The notes: a model not told the origin generated them from the letters alone. Counted from the first letter of the stretch, positions 8,408 to 17,432 are shown. The stretch: DNA of 64,000 nt from Fimbriimonadia bacterium (GCA_026129765.1 JAHCHP010000017.1:25279-89278); one strand, 5' to 3'. Numbers and translations are program-made.

Positions 8408-9205
8408 TTACTGACCGAAGCGCATAAACGGGCTTTGCGGGTAGTTAGCATACTGCCCTGTGGTTCTTTGCCCGTTGTTGCGGTGGAAGTTCGCAGCGGC
8501 AACCCACTTCGCGTGACCATCAACAAAACCAAGATTCATGCCCTTGTTATGGCGATGGAAGTTGGTGTTGTTCTCGTCATAGTGGAAACCGGTGGTACAA
8601 GAACTTCCAAAGGTCGTTCCCGCGACGGGGAAGTAGCTGATGAAGTAACCCTCGATAAAGAAGGTGGATTCCGCCGGATTTTCTGCGAACTCTGCGCTGG
8701 TACATTTCGCCCAAGCATTGGCACAGTATGTCACGTTGTTAGGACACAACGCGGCATCGCGGCAAGGGGATGGGAAGCCGGCGAACATAATCGCGAGCCC
8801 GAACCAATCCCAGTAGTTGTAAGGAACCCAGCCGACCCAAACAATGTTGGAAACGACCTTAGCAGAAGCGGACGTACAACCTGTGGTGTATGAAGAGATG
8901 TTCTTGGACATACTGGGACACAGGAAGATATCGCTATTCTTGACATAAGGGTTCAGCATCTCCATCCAGCTGATCCAGACACCGGTGTTGTTGCGGTTGT
9001 ACCAGAGCCAGTACATGGACTGTTGATCGAAGTCCTCCATATACATCCGAGCCGCAGTCGTCGATTGACGCATGTTGCTCACGCACTGGGTTTGTCGCGC
9101 CTTTTCGCGCGCCTGCGCAAAGACAGGGAACAGGATCGCTGCCAGGATCGCGATGATGGCGATAACGACTAACAGCTCAATAAGTGTAAAACCTTTACGA
9201 CGCAT
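8408..9205 (-). CDS. pseudopilin-like protein with DUF1559-type C-terminus
   Basis: A 265-residue protein whose first 38 residues ([14 protein letters not shown] to [12 protein letters not shown]) are nearly the same as in the paralogues at 2272 and 48700. The prepilin cleavage site lies at KG-F, followed by one transmembrane helix. The body has many aromatic residues and ends with HRHNKG and VDGHAKW, the H...DGHA motif. Likely processed by a prepilin peptidase and displayed on the surface or in the periplasm. The 3' neighbour is a small lipoprotein gene in the same operon. A TATAAT at 9463-9468 would give a leader of about 250 bases. CTATTTAGG...AGGAGG-type purines (AGGAGGTC on the minus strand) precede the ATG. 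Confidence 0.88.
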   Translation of the reverse strand: MRRKGFTLIELLVVIAIIAILAAILFPVFAQAREKARQTQCVSNMRQSTTAARMYMEDFDQQSMYWLWYNRNNTGVWISWMEMLNPYVKNSDIFLCPSMSKNISSYTTGCTSASAKVVSNIVWVGWVPYNYWDWFGLAIMFAGFPSPCRDAALCPNNVTYCANAWAKCTSAEFAENPAESTFFIEGYFISYFPVAGTTFGSSCTTGFHYDENNTNFHRHNKGMNLGFVDGHAKWVAAANFHRNNGQRTTGQYANYPQSPFMRFGQ

Positions 9206-9462
9206 AGTTTGATCAAGACCTCCTATTTAGGATTATGGCTTTTGGTTAAAACATGGACAGACTACTGAGAAATCTTTAAAGAGCGGGAAAGACCCCCTAA
9301 TTCTCTGCAATTTCTTCGTAGTTGCCCTCATGGATCCGAATAGTGTATTAGACGAAATAAGGCGACTGACGGTTCCATGAACTGTGCTTCTGCGCGCCGA
9401 AAACGGACGCCCAGATTCGGCTTGAAGCCTCCATACTCCGAGACTGTCAAATTTAATAGCGT

Positions 9463-9483
9463 ATTATACCTCAAAAATAGGCG
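9463..9483 (-). promoter_or_regulatory. minus-strand promoter, TATAAT with upstream CCTATTTTTGAGG
   Basis: On the minus strand CCTATTTTTGAGG runs into TATAAT (9463-9468). TTGCAT lies 16 bases upstream as a possible -35. The block matches 13471-13492 at 19 of 22 positions. Confidence 0.6.
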
Positions 9484-9589
9484 CATGCAAGGTTTTTGCA
9501 AGCAAAATTTCGTTTCTGCTCCTTCTAACTTTATCCTAACAAGCGCAGCCTTGGCATTCGTCATTCTTGCGAACGTGGAAAGCCTACCT

Positions 9590-9627
9590 TTGAGAAGCAG
9601 ACCCGTTCGCTGCGCTCAGGGTGACAA
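9590..9627. repeat. dispersed repeat, family A
   Basis: TTGAGAAGCAGACCCGTTCG followed by CTGCGCTCAGGGTGACA; near copies at 3137-3195 and 7781-7817. Confidence 0.65.
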
Positions 9628-9697
9628 CATAGAAGCGGCTCCTTCCCCTTGTTGACAGGGGGAAGGTTGGGAAGGGGGTTCATTTGATTAAACAAAC

Positions 9698-9738
9698 ACC
9701 CCCTCCATAAGGTTCCCCCTTCAAGCAAGGGGAACCGG
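9698..9738. repeat. family B hairpin repeat
   Basis: CACCCCCTCC, then GGTTCCCCCTT, CAAG and CAAGGGGAACCGG. The arms GGTTCCCC and GGGGAACC pair. Copies at 15436, 15496, 17785 and 56309 all follow gene ends, so a terminator-like role is plausible. Confidence 0.7.
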
Positions 9739-9766
9739 TTCAGTTCTTACGGTTATCCAACTTGGA

Positions 9767-11350
9767 TTACGGCGCTCCGATCCGCACAACACCGCCAGTG
9801 GTTTCCAGGGTCATGGCGCGCCACAGCCGGAAACGCTCGTTGTAGCTTCCCGCTGTGATACGAACCGTACCGCTGGTCGGCACACAGAAAGTCGCCTCAT
9901 AGACCGTATTAAACGGATTGCCAGCAGTTCCACGCTCAGAGCTGCCGTCGTTGGCGGGGTCGCCTGCCACATTGCGGTTAGCAAACGCGGGGTTCGCCAT
10001 GTTGAACAGGTAGAACTGCAGGTCGTTGAACGCCACATCAAACCGCCCATACCAACCGTCGGGCGCGCAGGGACCGGCGATACCGTCGCCATTCGTGTCG
10101 CTGGCGCAGGAAGCAGTGCCGCGAGCGCGTTCGGAGTTGTCAAACACGGGCGAACCAGAAGAGCCGGGTTCTATGCGTCCGGTGGACCAAGTGAAGTAGT
10201 GCGAAGAACCACCCAAGCAGCTGGAGTTGCCCACTTTTGAGCCGGAGCTGAAACGTTTGGGTCGCAACCCGGGATGGCTGATGCAGTTGACGAAGGAGCC
10301 ATTCGCTAATGTATTCGCATCCCAGCCAATGAAGTTATTGGAGCCGGGAGGCTCATATAGCCCCAACAGTGTCCACTCTGAAGCCAAGTCCACCTTCAAC
10401 AAAAGCGCGCCATCGTTGCGGGGCAGCGTGTTGAGGTTCGGCGCGTTGTTGCCATTACAGGTTTGGTTCTGGTTAAAGAAATGGGCTATGACGCCGTTCG
10501 CTTCCGCCTGCGTGGTGATACAGTGTCGGGCGGTCATCAAAATCGGCGCAAAGTCTTGGGGACTTCGGTTGATCATGGCTCCCGTGCAGCCGGTGGTGCC
10601 GGTCAGCATCGCGATAGAACGGTTGGCAATGGTATTGGGCCAAGCGGTACACATCACATCAACCAAGCAACCCGCGCCCTGAGGGTGAATATCCGATACC
10701 AAGCCTTGATAGTCGGCATAATGATAATACATGCCTACGATCTGCGGGAAGTGGCGCGGCGGGAAAGTGCGGTCGGGCAGGAGACGAAACTCCAGACCGA
10801 TCATATCGCCGTAGATAATGGTGGACCACCAAGTGCCGTCCTCATTCAGACGTGGAGCCGCATAAGGTCCCCAAGCAACGCCTGTTTTCGGGTCATAGAC
10901 TCGCAGCTCGATATCGGGTCCCAGGTCGGTCAAGACCGCGCGCAAAGCGGTGGCGTTCTTGGAATACATCTCAATCTTTTTGATCCGGCTACCATCGTCT
11001 AATTTGTACCAAGGCGCGGTTTCAAACATGCCCTCTTGTACCCGCTCGATGTAGCCGATATCTTTGGTCAAAGAGAACCCGCCTTCCTGATCCTGTTTTC
11101 GAGTGTCGGCTCCTTCCGGGACCACGGTGTCTGGCAGGGTGATGCGCAGCGCGCGAATGTTTGGCGCGAATTGCGCGATATATGTTTTGATCTTGCCAAA
11201 GTAGAGTTCTTCGGGCGCGCTAACCGCGTCAGAGACAGGTCTTGTGCCATCCGGCAGAACTTCTACATCATCGATCTGCGCCCACAACGCGCCCGAAATC
11301 AGGCAGCATGCGGCGAACGCAGCCATGTGTTTCCCTTTCAATTTTTTCAC
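9767..11350 (-). CDS. secreted trypsin-like serine protease (chymotrypsin fold, lysyl-endopeptidase-like)
   Basis: About 527 residues with a signal peptide (KKLKGKHMAAFAACCLISGALWAQ). After a prodomain-like region of about 200 residues comes a chymotrypsin-fold domain with all three catalytic motifs: TARHC (His), NDGALLL (Asp) and EPGSSGSPVF (Ser). Several Cys pairs and the layout CTGAMI...TARHC resemble lysyl endopeptidase/Achromobacter protease I types. A DTNGDGIAG stretch and a C-terminal beta-rich segment of about 70 residues follow. GTG 11350 is favoured since it gives a basic signal-peptide n-region; TTG 11368 and ATG 11326 (AAAGGG upstream) are alternatives. Probably secreted and activated by prodomain removal. 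Confidence 0.82.
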   Translation of the reverse strand: MKKLKGKHMAAFAACCLISGALWAQIDDVEVLPDGTRPVSDAVSAPEELYFGKIKTYIAQFAPNIRALRITLPDTVVPEGADTRKQDQEGGFSLTKDIGYIERVQEGMFETAPWYKLDDGSRIKKIEMYSKNATALRAVLTDLGPDIELRVYDPKTGVAWGPYAAPRLNEDGTWWSTIIYGDMIGLEFRLLPDRTFPPRHFPQIVGMYYHYADYQGLVSDIHPQGAGCLVDVMCTAWPNTIANRSIAMLTGTTGCTGAMINRSPQDFAPILMTARHCITTQAEANGVIAHFFNQNQTCNGNNAPNLNTLPRNDGALLLKVDLASEWTLLGLYEPPGSNNFIGWDANTLANGSFVNCISHPGLRPKRFSSGSKVGNSSCLGGSSHYFTWSTGRIEPGSSGSPVFDNSERARGTASCASDTNGDGIAGPCAPDGWYGRFDVAFNDLQFYLFNMANPAFANRNVAGDPANDGSSERGTAGNPFNTVYEATFCVPTSGTVRITAGSYNERFRLWRAMTLETTGGVVRIGAP

Positions 11351-11416
11351 CTTCTTCTTCAAATTCAATGCCTAATTAGGAACCCCAACAAGCGAGAACA
11401 GCGCGCAATCTATGCT

Positions 11417-11453
11417 TGTCTTCCCCTCTTCCAATTTAGAAGAGGGGAAGACA
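11417..11453. terminator. strong hairpin downstream of the 11503-13443 gene
   Basis: Perfect 15-bp stem TGTCTTCCCCTCTTC / GAAGAGGGGAAGACA with a seven-base loop. No T-tract on the minus strand; position fits the end of the secreted-protein transcript. Confidence 0.65.
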
Positions 11454-11502
11454 GAAGAGACGCTTTTTCTCACAAGTCGGCGAACCTAAACGACGGTTCT
11501 TG

Positions 11503-13443
11503 TTAGTGCAGATTAACCAGCACTAACACCATGCCGGTTTTGCCTTTTTCAAGGCGGGTCATGGCTTTTCCGATAATCGAGCCATGCGCCTTGCGGGAAT
11601 CGCGAACCACCATCGCATGACCAGGCTTATCCGCAGTGGTCAGCAGCATGCCGGGTTCTACGGCTCGCTCAGAGGCATCGCAATAGACCCAAACGCGCCC
11701 GCTCATCGCCACGGCTGCGCCATTCTCGCTTTCAGGCAGGTTGCCCAGCACAACGCCGGTCGAGAGATCGTTTGCGCCCGCAACCACGCCTGCCACGCGC
11801 TGGTTGTACGCGCCGCGCGCCAGTCGCAGTTTGCCAGGGTTGTCGGGGTCAATTTCCACGACCATACCCGGCGCGACCTCTTCGGTCACGGGGAATTTCT
11901 CGGCTAAGTCCGCGCCCTCAATTTCCAGCACTTTGGTGCGGGTGGTTCCGTTGACATACAGTTTCGCGCCAGCAAGTGGAGTCGCGCCAATGCCTACGTT
12001 TCCGTTAGTGGTGTTCATTCGCAAACTCCAGCCTGCGCCGGTATTGCCCCAGAAGCCCACCAGATTCGCCGATTCCAGACCGATAAAGGCGCGGTCATTG
12101 CTGTTCGGATCGCTATAAAGCCATAAACCGGCAGAGCTGCCCGCATCATTGCCTCGTATGCGCATTCGGTCTTGTACATCCAGGCGATGCCCGGGCGATT
12201 CGACTCCAATGCCAACGTTAAAACCGATGGACATTCGAGAGGTGCCGCCTTGTAAGAAATGGAAGGTATCGCTGCTGTCGCGGTACTGCAAACCCCAGCT
12301 CGGGAAACTGGATGAGTGCGCGATCACCATGCGGTCCGCATTCGAAGTTCCCGACGCGAACATCTGAATCATGGGAGCGTTCGCGCCGCTGGTGGCAGCA
12401 AAGGTAATAGAGCCTTGAGGGTTAGTGAGCGTCACATCGCCGTCCGCTGCGGAGAGGCTGACCTGGGGTGAGCCAGCGGATGTGCCGACTCCGACCCGGT
12501 TGGTGAAATAACCTGCCCATCCATCGGGGCTGTCCGCGCGTCCCAAAATAGCATAGTTGGTGCCGGTATCCGCGTTCGCTATTCCCAACACACCGACACC
12601 GCTGACCCCATCCGTTTGGAACACGCCAGCCCAGTTGAGTCCTGTTGTCGAGGTGTTGGTGATATAGAGACCCCAAGTACCCGCTAAAGACGGGGATTCG
12701 GTAATCGGTAAGGTCAGTCCGGTGACTTGTGGGTCGGGATAGGTTCCTCCCAAATCGCCGCCTGCCGCGCCGCTGGGCGGGAAACTGCTGGGCGCGCCAG
12801 TGATCTTGCCCCACGCCACATCGCTGATCTTAGCGTCGTTCACCGCGCCATTCGCGATCTTGCCGTTTGTAACGGCGTTGTTGGCTAACATCGCGCTGGT
12901 GACGCCCAAGTTCGCGATGGAAAAGGTCGTGCCAGCGAGCTGCAGCCCTGCGCCTGCAGAATAGGTGGTGTCATTGTCCACACCGTCGCCAAAGCCAGCG
13001 GGAATACCGGTGATGCCGCTCCATGGCACGCTGCCTGCGTTGTTCGCAAAGATGGCATAGGGTGTGCGCTGGATGTTCACGCGGGGGGCAAGAATCGTGG
13101 GGAAACTGCCCAAACCACTGGAGTTGTTGCTGGATGCAAAATCTTGGCGAGGGCGGATTTCTAAGGATCGCGCCAAGCCGGGGAACAGTGCGCCAAAATC
13201 CAGGTTCACGGTGAACAGCCCGTTGCGCACTTCGACGTTATTGACGAAGACGGGCGTGCCGATGACAGCGTTGGTCTCGTCAAACAGGCGGAAAAGGAAG
13301 TCGTAGTTACCGTTGGCAGGTACACCGCCGTCGCGCAGGTAACCTTGATACGTAAAGATCGTTTGGGCTTGCGCGCTTAGGCACAACCCAGCCGAAACCA
13401 AAACGGCAGTCCAAATGCCGCGTAAAAGTACTTTGTGACTCAT
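11503..13443 (-). CDS. large secreted tail-fibre-like protein with self-chaperone-like C-terminus
   Basis: A 646-residue exported protein with a clean signal peptide ending AQAQ. An N-terminal beta domain (TIFTYQGYLRDGGVPANGNYDFLFRLFD) of a kind seen in many large surface proteins of Planctomycetota-like bacteria is followed by short repeats of the NNAVTNGKIANGAVNDAKI type and phage-tail-like GGDLGGTYPDP and VGIG motifs. The C-terminal 150 residues (GADLAEKFPVTEEVAPGMVVEI onward) form a conserved-looking beta module that resembles tail-spike C-terminal domains. Likely a trimeric fibre on the cell surface, but no membrane anchor is visible. AGGAGG at 13454-13461 and TATAAT at 13472-13477 give a very short leader. 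Confidence 0.75.
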   Translation of the reverse strand: MSHKVLLRGIWTAVLVSAGLCLSAQAQTIFTYQGYLRDGGVPANGNYDFLFRLFDETNAVIGTPVFVNNVEVRNGLFTVNLDFGALFPGLARSLEIRPRQDFASSNNSSGLGSFPTILAPRVNIQRTPYAIFANNAGSVPWSGITGIPAGFGDGVDNDTTYSAGAGLQLAGTTFSIANLGVTSAMLANNAVTNGKIANGAVNDAKISDVAWGKITGAPSSFPPSGAAGGDLGGTYPDPQVTGLTLPITESPSLAGTWGLYITNTSTTGLNWAGVFQTDGVSGVGVLGIANADTGTNYAILGRADSPDGWAGYFTNRVGVGTSAGSPQVSLSAADGDVTLTNPQGSITFAATSGANAPMIQMFASGTSNADRMVIAHSSSFPSWGLQYRDSSDTFHFLQGGTSRMSIGFNVGIGVESPGHRLDVQDRMRIRGNDAGSSAGLWLYSDPNSNDRAFIGLESANLVGFWGNTGAGWSLRMNTTNGNVGIGATPLAGAKLYVNGTTRTKVLEIEGADLAEKFPVTEEVAPGMVVEIDPDNPGKLRLARGAYNQRVAGVVAGANDLSTGVVLGNLPESENGAAVAMSGRVWVYCDASERAVEPGMLLTTADKPGHAMVVRDSRKAHGSIIGKAMTRLEKGKTGMVLVLVNLH

Positions 13444-13465
13444 TGTGAGATATAGCCTCCTAATA

Positions 13466-13492
13466 CTGTATATTATACAGCAAAAATAGGGG
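13466..13492 (-). promoter_or_regulatory. minus-strand promoter with palindrome over the -10 box
   Basis: TATAAT (13472-13477) lies inside the perfect inverted repeat CTGTATA-T-TATACAG (13466-13480). Upstream on the minus strand is CCTATTTTTGCTG. The palindrome over the -10 box could be an operator. Confidence 0.6.
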
Positions 13493-13567
13493 AAAATTCA
13501 GGGTGGAACCGCCAAATTTTTCAAGTTTTTTCATCTTCATCCTTCGCTTTGAGGTAAAACATGAAGC

Positions 13568-15421
13568 GTGAACGAAGCGTTGAAGGCAAAAGTCGCTGCG
13601 CTGCCGAGGCAGCCTGGCTGTTACCTGTTCAAAGATCATCATGGCGACATCCTCTATGTTGGTAAGGCGGTGGTGTTGCGCAACCGGGTTCGGTCCTATT
13701 TTCAGAAGTCGGTCAATCACTCGCCTAAGACGGTTCGGATGGTTCGGAAAATCCATGATTTGGAGTGGATCGTTACGGATAGCGAGCTGGAAGCCTTGAT
13801 TTTAGAGTGCAGTCTAATCAAGCGTCATCGTCCCCCGTACAATGTGCTGATGAAGGATGACAAAACTTATCCCTACTTAGCGGTGACGTTGGGCGAAAAG
13901 TATCCTCGTTTAATGGTGACGCGGCGCGTTCGGAAGGATGGCAGCCGCTATTTTGGTCCATTTGCCAATGCGGGCGCGGTCTGGTCTACCCATGACCTGT
14001 TGCACCGGACCTTCCCTCTCATTCCCTGCGGCAAGGTGTGGTCGGGCGAACCGGTTCAAAGACCCTGTTTGTATCACCATATGGGGCGGTGTCTCGCGCC
14101 GTGCGCTGGTTTAGTGGATCAGGAGACTTACCGGGGCGTCATTCAGAATGTGACCCTGTTCTTGGAAGGGAAGGGCGATGACCTGTTGAAACAGTTGGGG
14201 TCGCAGATGGAGCAGGCAGCGGAATCGTTGGAATTTGAGCGCGCCGCCAAACTGCGGGATCAGATTCGCGCGCTGGAAGAGGTGCTGCAGCGGCAAAAAG
14301 TGGTGAATCCAGAGGGAGCCGATGAGGATGTTGTGGCGATGGTGAAGGATGAGCGCGGCGCGTGTGTGCAGATGTTCTATATTCGGGGTGGTAAGCTGAT
14401 AGGGCAGCGCCATTTTTTGCTGGATAGCAGCGGCGAGGAGAATCCCGGTGAGATTGTGCAGGCGTTTTTGAAGCAGTATTATCAGGACGCGCCCGAAGTG
14501 CCGGAAAAGATTTTGCTGCCGCTGGAAATTGAAGAGCTGAATATCGTCAACTCTTGGCTAAAGCAGCGGCGCGGGGCATCGGTGGAGATGCGCGTGCCGC
14601 ACCGGGGCGAAGACGCGAAATTGTTGGAGTTGGCTTCCAAAAATGCTGAGCTTGCGCTGCTCAGCATGCGCCAGCAGATGGATTCGAAGGCAGATTGGGG
14701 CGAGGCAGCGATGGCGGAACTGCAGGACGCGCTGGGACTGCCCAAACTGCCCCAACGCATCGAGTGTTATGACATTTCGAACATTCAAGGAACTGCGCCG
14801 GTCGGCAGCATGGTCGTCTTTGAGAATGGCATGGCAAAGAAGTCCGATTACCGGCGGTTTCGTATCCGCTGGCATCCTGAGGACCCGGACGATTACGCGA
14901 TGATGCGTGAAGTGATTACTCGCCGTCTGCGAGAGGCGATGGAGGCGGAGGAAGCCAAGCAGGCAGGGAAAGGCAGTCAGAACGGTTGGGCAAACCTGCC
15001 CGATTTGATGTTGATCGATGGCGGAAAAGGGCAATTGAACGCGGCTTTGGAGGCGATGCGCGCGTTGGGATTTGAATTGCCTGCAGCGGGGTTAGCCAAG
15101 AAGATGGAGTTGGTGATTCTCCCGGAACAGGAGGAGCCAGTCGCGCTGCCGACTCATTCCAAGGCGCTCCACTTGCTGCAACGCGCGCGGGATGAGGCGC
15201 ACCGTTTCGCGTTGACTTATCACCGGAAGATACGCGATAAGCGCGCGACGAAATCGGTTCTGGAAGAGATTCCGGGTGTGGGACCCCGCCGCCGCCGGAT
15301 GCTGTTGCGGTTGTTTGGTTCGGTCGATAAGATTAAAGAGGCGAGTGTGGAAGAGATCGCGTCCGCGCCCACCATGACCCATAAATTGGCGGAGCAGATA
15401 TTGGCTTATTTGAAGAGCTGA
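13568..15421 (+). CDS. uvrC: excinuclease ABC subunit C
   Basis: UvrC makes the dual incisions in nucleotide excision repair after UvrAB locate damage. The 617-residue length is standard. A GIY-YIG nuclease domain covers about 13-95 (GCYLFKD, ILYVGKA, then E at the metal site). The Cys cluster PCLYHHMGRCLAPC follows near 160, and the UVR motif (LESLEFERAAKLRDQIRAL) near 215. The RNase H-like endonuclease domain includes CYDISNIQGT and LMLIDGGKGQL. Tandem helix-hairpin-helix motifs end the protein (LEEIPGVGPRRR). GTG 13568 is the only start in frame near GAGGT (13549-13553); an ATG at 13561 is out of frame. Family B repeats follow the stop. Confidence 0.95.
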   Translation: MNEALKAKVAALPRQPGCYLFKDHHGDILYVGKAVVLRNRVRSYFQKSVNHSPKTVRMVRKIHDLEWIVTDSELEALILECSLIKRHRPPYNVLMKDDKTYPYLAVTLGEKYPRLMVTRRVRKDGSRYFGPFANAGAVWSTHDLLHRTFPLIPCGKVWSGEPVQRPCLYHHMGRCLAPCAGLVDQETYRGVIQNVTLFLEGKGDDLLKQLGSQMEQAAESLEFERAAKLRDQIRALEEVLQRQKVVNPEGADEDVVAMVKDERGACVQMFYIRGGKLIGQRHFLLDSSGEENPGEIVQAFLKQYYQDAPEVPEKILLPLEIEELNIVNSWLKQRRGASVEMRVPHRGEDAKLLELASKNAELALLSMRQQMDSKADWGEAAMAELQDALGLPKLPQRIECYDISNIQGTAPVGSMVVFENGMAKKSDYRRFRIRWHPEDPDDYAMMREVITRRLREAMEAEEAKQAGKGSQNGWANLPDLMLIDGGKGQLNAALEAMRALGFELPAAGLAKKMELVILPEQEEPVALPTHSKALHLLQRARDEAHRFALTYHRKIRDKRATKSVLEEIPGVGPRRRRMLLRLFGSVDKIKEASVEEIASAPTMTHKLAEQILAYLKS

Positions 15422-15435
15422 GGGGGGTGTTTTTT

Positions 15436-15476
15436 ACCCCCTCCTCGAGGTTCCCCCTGCAAGCAAGGGGAACCGG
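15436..15476. repeat. family B hairpin repeat, first of a tandem pair
   Basis: ACCCCCTCC, then GGTTCCCCCTGCAAG and CAAGGGGAACCGG. Lies just after uvrC with T-rich sequence before it. Confidence 0.75.
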
Positions 15477-15495
15477 TGCGGGGATTGTTTTTTTC

Positions 15496-15536
15496 ACCCC
15501 CTCCGTGAGGTTCCCCCTGCAAGCAAGGGGAACCGG
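15496..15536. repeat. family B hairpin repeat, second of a tandem pair
   Basis: Nearly identical to the copy 60 bases upstream, preceded by a T-run. It sits between convergent uvrC and the dehydrogenase gene, so it may terminate both. Confidence 0.75.
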
Positions 15537-15544
15537 TTTGATTC

Positions 15545-16516
15545 TCAGAGTTTCACCGACTCGCCGGTTCGCGCCGATTCGAAGGCGGCATCGATCACTT
15601 GCATCACGATGCGTACCTCTTCGGGTTTCACCAGCAGTTCCGCGCCCTCATTGAGTACGGCGGAGATATTCCGGTAATAATCTTTCCAATCGCCCGCCAC
15701 TTTCTCTAACTCGACGGGGTCTTGATCCGGCGTTTTCAAGAAGAGCTTATCCCATTCGCCTTTTACCGCCCCTTTTTCGCCGCGTACCAGCCAGCGGGGG
15801 CGATTTTGAAGCGAGATACAGCCCACATCAACCACTGCCGCGCAACCGTTATCGAACTTGATATGGACTTGCGCCTGCGTTTCGATATCCAGTTCAGTCC
15901 ATACGCGCTCTTGAATGTCGGCGTAGATACGGATCGGTTTGGAAGGCAGCAACATCTGAACGATTTGATCAATCAGGTGCGCGCCCCAGTCATAGAGCAT
16001 ACCGCCCCCATGTTTTTTGACGCCGCGCCAGCCGCCCGGTTTGCCATAACCATTGACTGTGCTTTCAATCATGAACAGCGCGCCCAGCGCGCCGCTTTGG
16101 ACTGCCTTTTTCACGGTGAGGTAGTCGCTGTCCCAACGGCGGTTGTGGAAGACCGATAAGAGCCGGTTGTTCTGTTTGGCTGCCGCAATCATCGCGTCCG
16201 CTTCTGCCGCATTTAAGCACATCACTTTTTCCGTGATGGCGTGCTTACCCGCGTTCAGCGCTTGAATAATCAGAGGCGCATGCGTATCATGCGGGGTGAC
16301 GGTGGTTACGAGATCAACTTGAGGGTCTGCCAGCAATTCTTCGTAGTTGTCCGGTGTTTTCACGCCGAACTTTTCGCGCGCGGCTTCCCGCCGGCTCGGG
16401 TCGGCATCATACACCGCGACCAGCTCTAATCCCGGTACTGCTTCAATCGTTTCACAATGCGACTGCCCCATATTGAACGCCGCGCCAAAGCCAACCACTG
16501 CGCAACGTATGCTCAT
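15545..16516 (-). CDS. Gfo/Idh/MocA family oxidoreductase
   Basis: A 323-residue cytoplasmic NAD(P)-dependent dehydrogenase. The Rossmann motif GFGAAFNMG lies near 9-17, and EKVMCLN takes the place of the usual EKP loop (Lys in the catalytic position, Val for Pro). The C-terminal domain has GGMLYDWGAHLIDQI, the conserved metal-free substrate-pocket GxHxxD element. The start is ATG 16516, in the four-base overlap with the sigma-factor gene stop, which discards the longer frame. Substrate unknown, probably a sugar or inositol-type compound. The EKV replacement may affect cofactor geometry. Confidence 0.88.
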   Translation of the reverse strand: MSIRCAVVGFGAAFNMGQSHCETIEAVPGLELVAVYDADPSRREAAREKFGVKTPDNYEELLADPQVDLVTTVTPHDTHAPLIIQALNAGKHAITEKVMCLNAAEADAMIAAAKQNNRLLSVFHNRRWDSDYLTVKKAVQSGALGALFMIESTVNGYGKPGGWRGVKKHGGGMLYDWGAHLIDQIVQMLLPSKPIRIYADIQERVWTELDIETQAQVHIKFDNGCAAVVDVGCISLQNRPRWLVRGEKGAVKGEWDKLFLKTPDQDPVELEKVAGDWKDYYRNISAVLNEGAELLVKPEEVRIVMQVIDAAFESARTGESVKL

Positions 16517-17277
16517 GCGGCTGTCTCCCAATCAATCAGATAGGCGCGCATACGCGCAATCGCCTGCGCATGCAGTTGATACACTCGAGACTCTGAAATA
16601 TTCATCACTTGACCGATCTCCTTAAAGGTCAACCCTTCATAATAGTAAAGCGAAATGACCAGCCGCTCACGCTCTGGCAAACGCTCAATCGCATGGGTGA
16701 GCGAACGCAGCCGCGCGCGGTCTTCCACTTCCTTCAGGATGTCTTCTCCAGAGGCGAGGCATTCTCCTACCAGAATCTGTTCCTCTTCATCATTTTGGAC
16801 CAGAATACTTTCTATGGAGAAGATATTTGCCCTTGCTGCATCCACCAGCAAGTGGCGGTATTCCTCCACAGTGATTTTGAGGGCTTCAGCGATTTCATTT
16901 TCTGTGGGCGGTCGCCCCCGTTCGACTTCCAGCGCGAAGATTGCGCGATCCAGCGTTTTGAGCTTGTCCCGCACCGACCGAGGGACCCAGTCTTCGCTGC
17001 GCAGCATTTCCAGAATCGCGCCGCGAATCAGGGCAATCGCATAAGTCTCAAATTTGACGTTGCGCGTGGGGTCGAATTGATCGACCGCTTTGATCAGTCC
17101 AATCACGCCGCAACTATAAACGTCGTCCCATTCCAAACCGGAAGGCAGATGCGCCACAATTCGCCCCGCTGTAATCTTGACTAAATGAGCGTATTGATGG
17201 ATTAGCTGCTCTCTTGATACGACATCTCCGGTGACCTTATATCGTTTCCACGCTTCCTGCACTTTTATTGTATTCAT
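16513..17277 (-). CDS. RNA polymerase sigma factor, FliA/WhiG (sigma-28) type
   Basis: A 254-residue group 3 sigma factor. Region 2 shows LPSGLEWDDVYSCGVIGLIKAVDQFDP and RNVKFETYAIALIRGAILEMLR. Region 3 has RPPTENEIAEAL. Region 4 carries the helix-turn-helix LTFKEIGQVMNISESRVYQLH. This domain order and length match FliA/WhiG, which drive flagellar or developmental genes. No flagellar gene is seen within the window, so the regulon may be something else, such as pili or surface proteins. It lies downstream of a small membrane protein on the same strand and overlaps the following dehydrogenase start by ATGA. Confidence 0.9.
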   Translation of the reverse strand: MNTIKVQEAWKRYKVTGDVVSREQLIHQYAHLVKITAGRIVAHLPSGLEWDDVYSCGVIGLIKAVDQFDPTRNVKFETYAIALIRGAILEMLRSEDWVPRSVRDKLKTLDRAIFALEVERGRPPTENEIAEALKITVEEYRHLLVDAARANIFSIESILVQNDEEEQILVGECLASGEDILKEVEDRARLRSLTHAIERLPERERLVISLYYYEGLTFKEIGQVMNISESRVYQLHAQAIARMRAYLIDWETAA

Positions 17278-17318
17278 CCCTACCGCACCCTTGATTAGAA
17301 TAATAATTATACTTCATG

Positions 17319-17370
17319 AAACGCTTAAATAAGCGTTTTCCCCGAACATCAAGCCTCCTTTGAAAGGCTT
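17319..17370. terminator. two small hairpins between the small membrane protein and the sigma-factor gene
   Basis: First AAACGCTT / AAGCGTTT (17319-17338), then AAGCCT / AGGCTT (17351-17370). They lie in the 155-base gap upstream of the sigma gene, so they may be attenuator-like or terminate the small gene. Confidence 0.45.
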
Positions 17371-17432
17371 CTTCAGATTTTTCTTTAATTCTGCGGATAG
17401 ATCCGTTCGCTTGTTCTGTTTTTTTACTCTTA

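Larger units (their letters stand above)
9206..9766. other. 561-base intergenic region with a promoter and repeats
   Basis: Contains the probable minus-strand promoter of the pseudopilin gene (9463-9483), a family A repeat (9590-9627), a GGGGGAAGG repeat (9640-9680) and a family B hairpin repeat (9698-9738). No gene is supported. Confidence 0.7.

Noticed and set aside
11503..13443. Autotransporter
   Set aside because: No C-terminal outer-membrane beta barrel; ends in a soluble tail-spike-like module.
13561..13567. ATG at 13561 as uvrC start
   Set aside because: Out of frame with the GIY-YIG domain; GTG 13568 gives the standard N-terminus.
16513..17277. Flagellar gene cluster
   Set aside because: Only a FliA/WhiG-type sigma factor was found, with no flagellin, hook, motor or chemotaxis genes.
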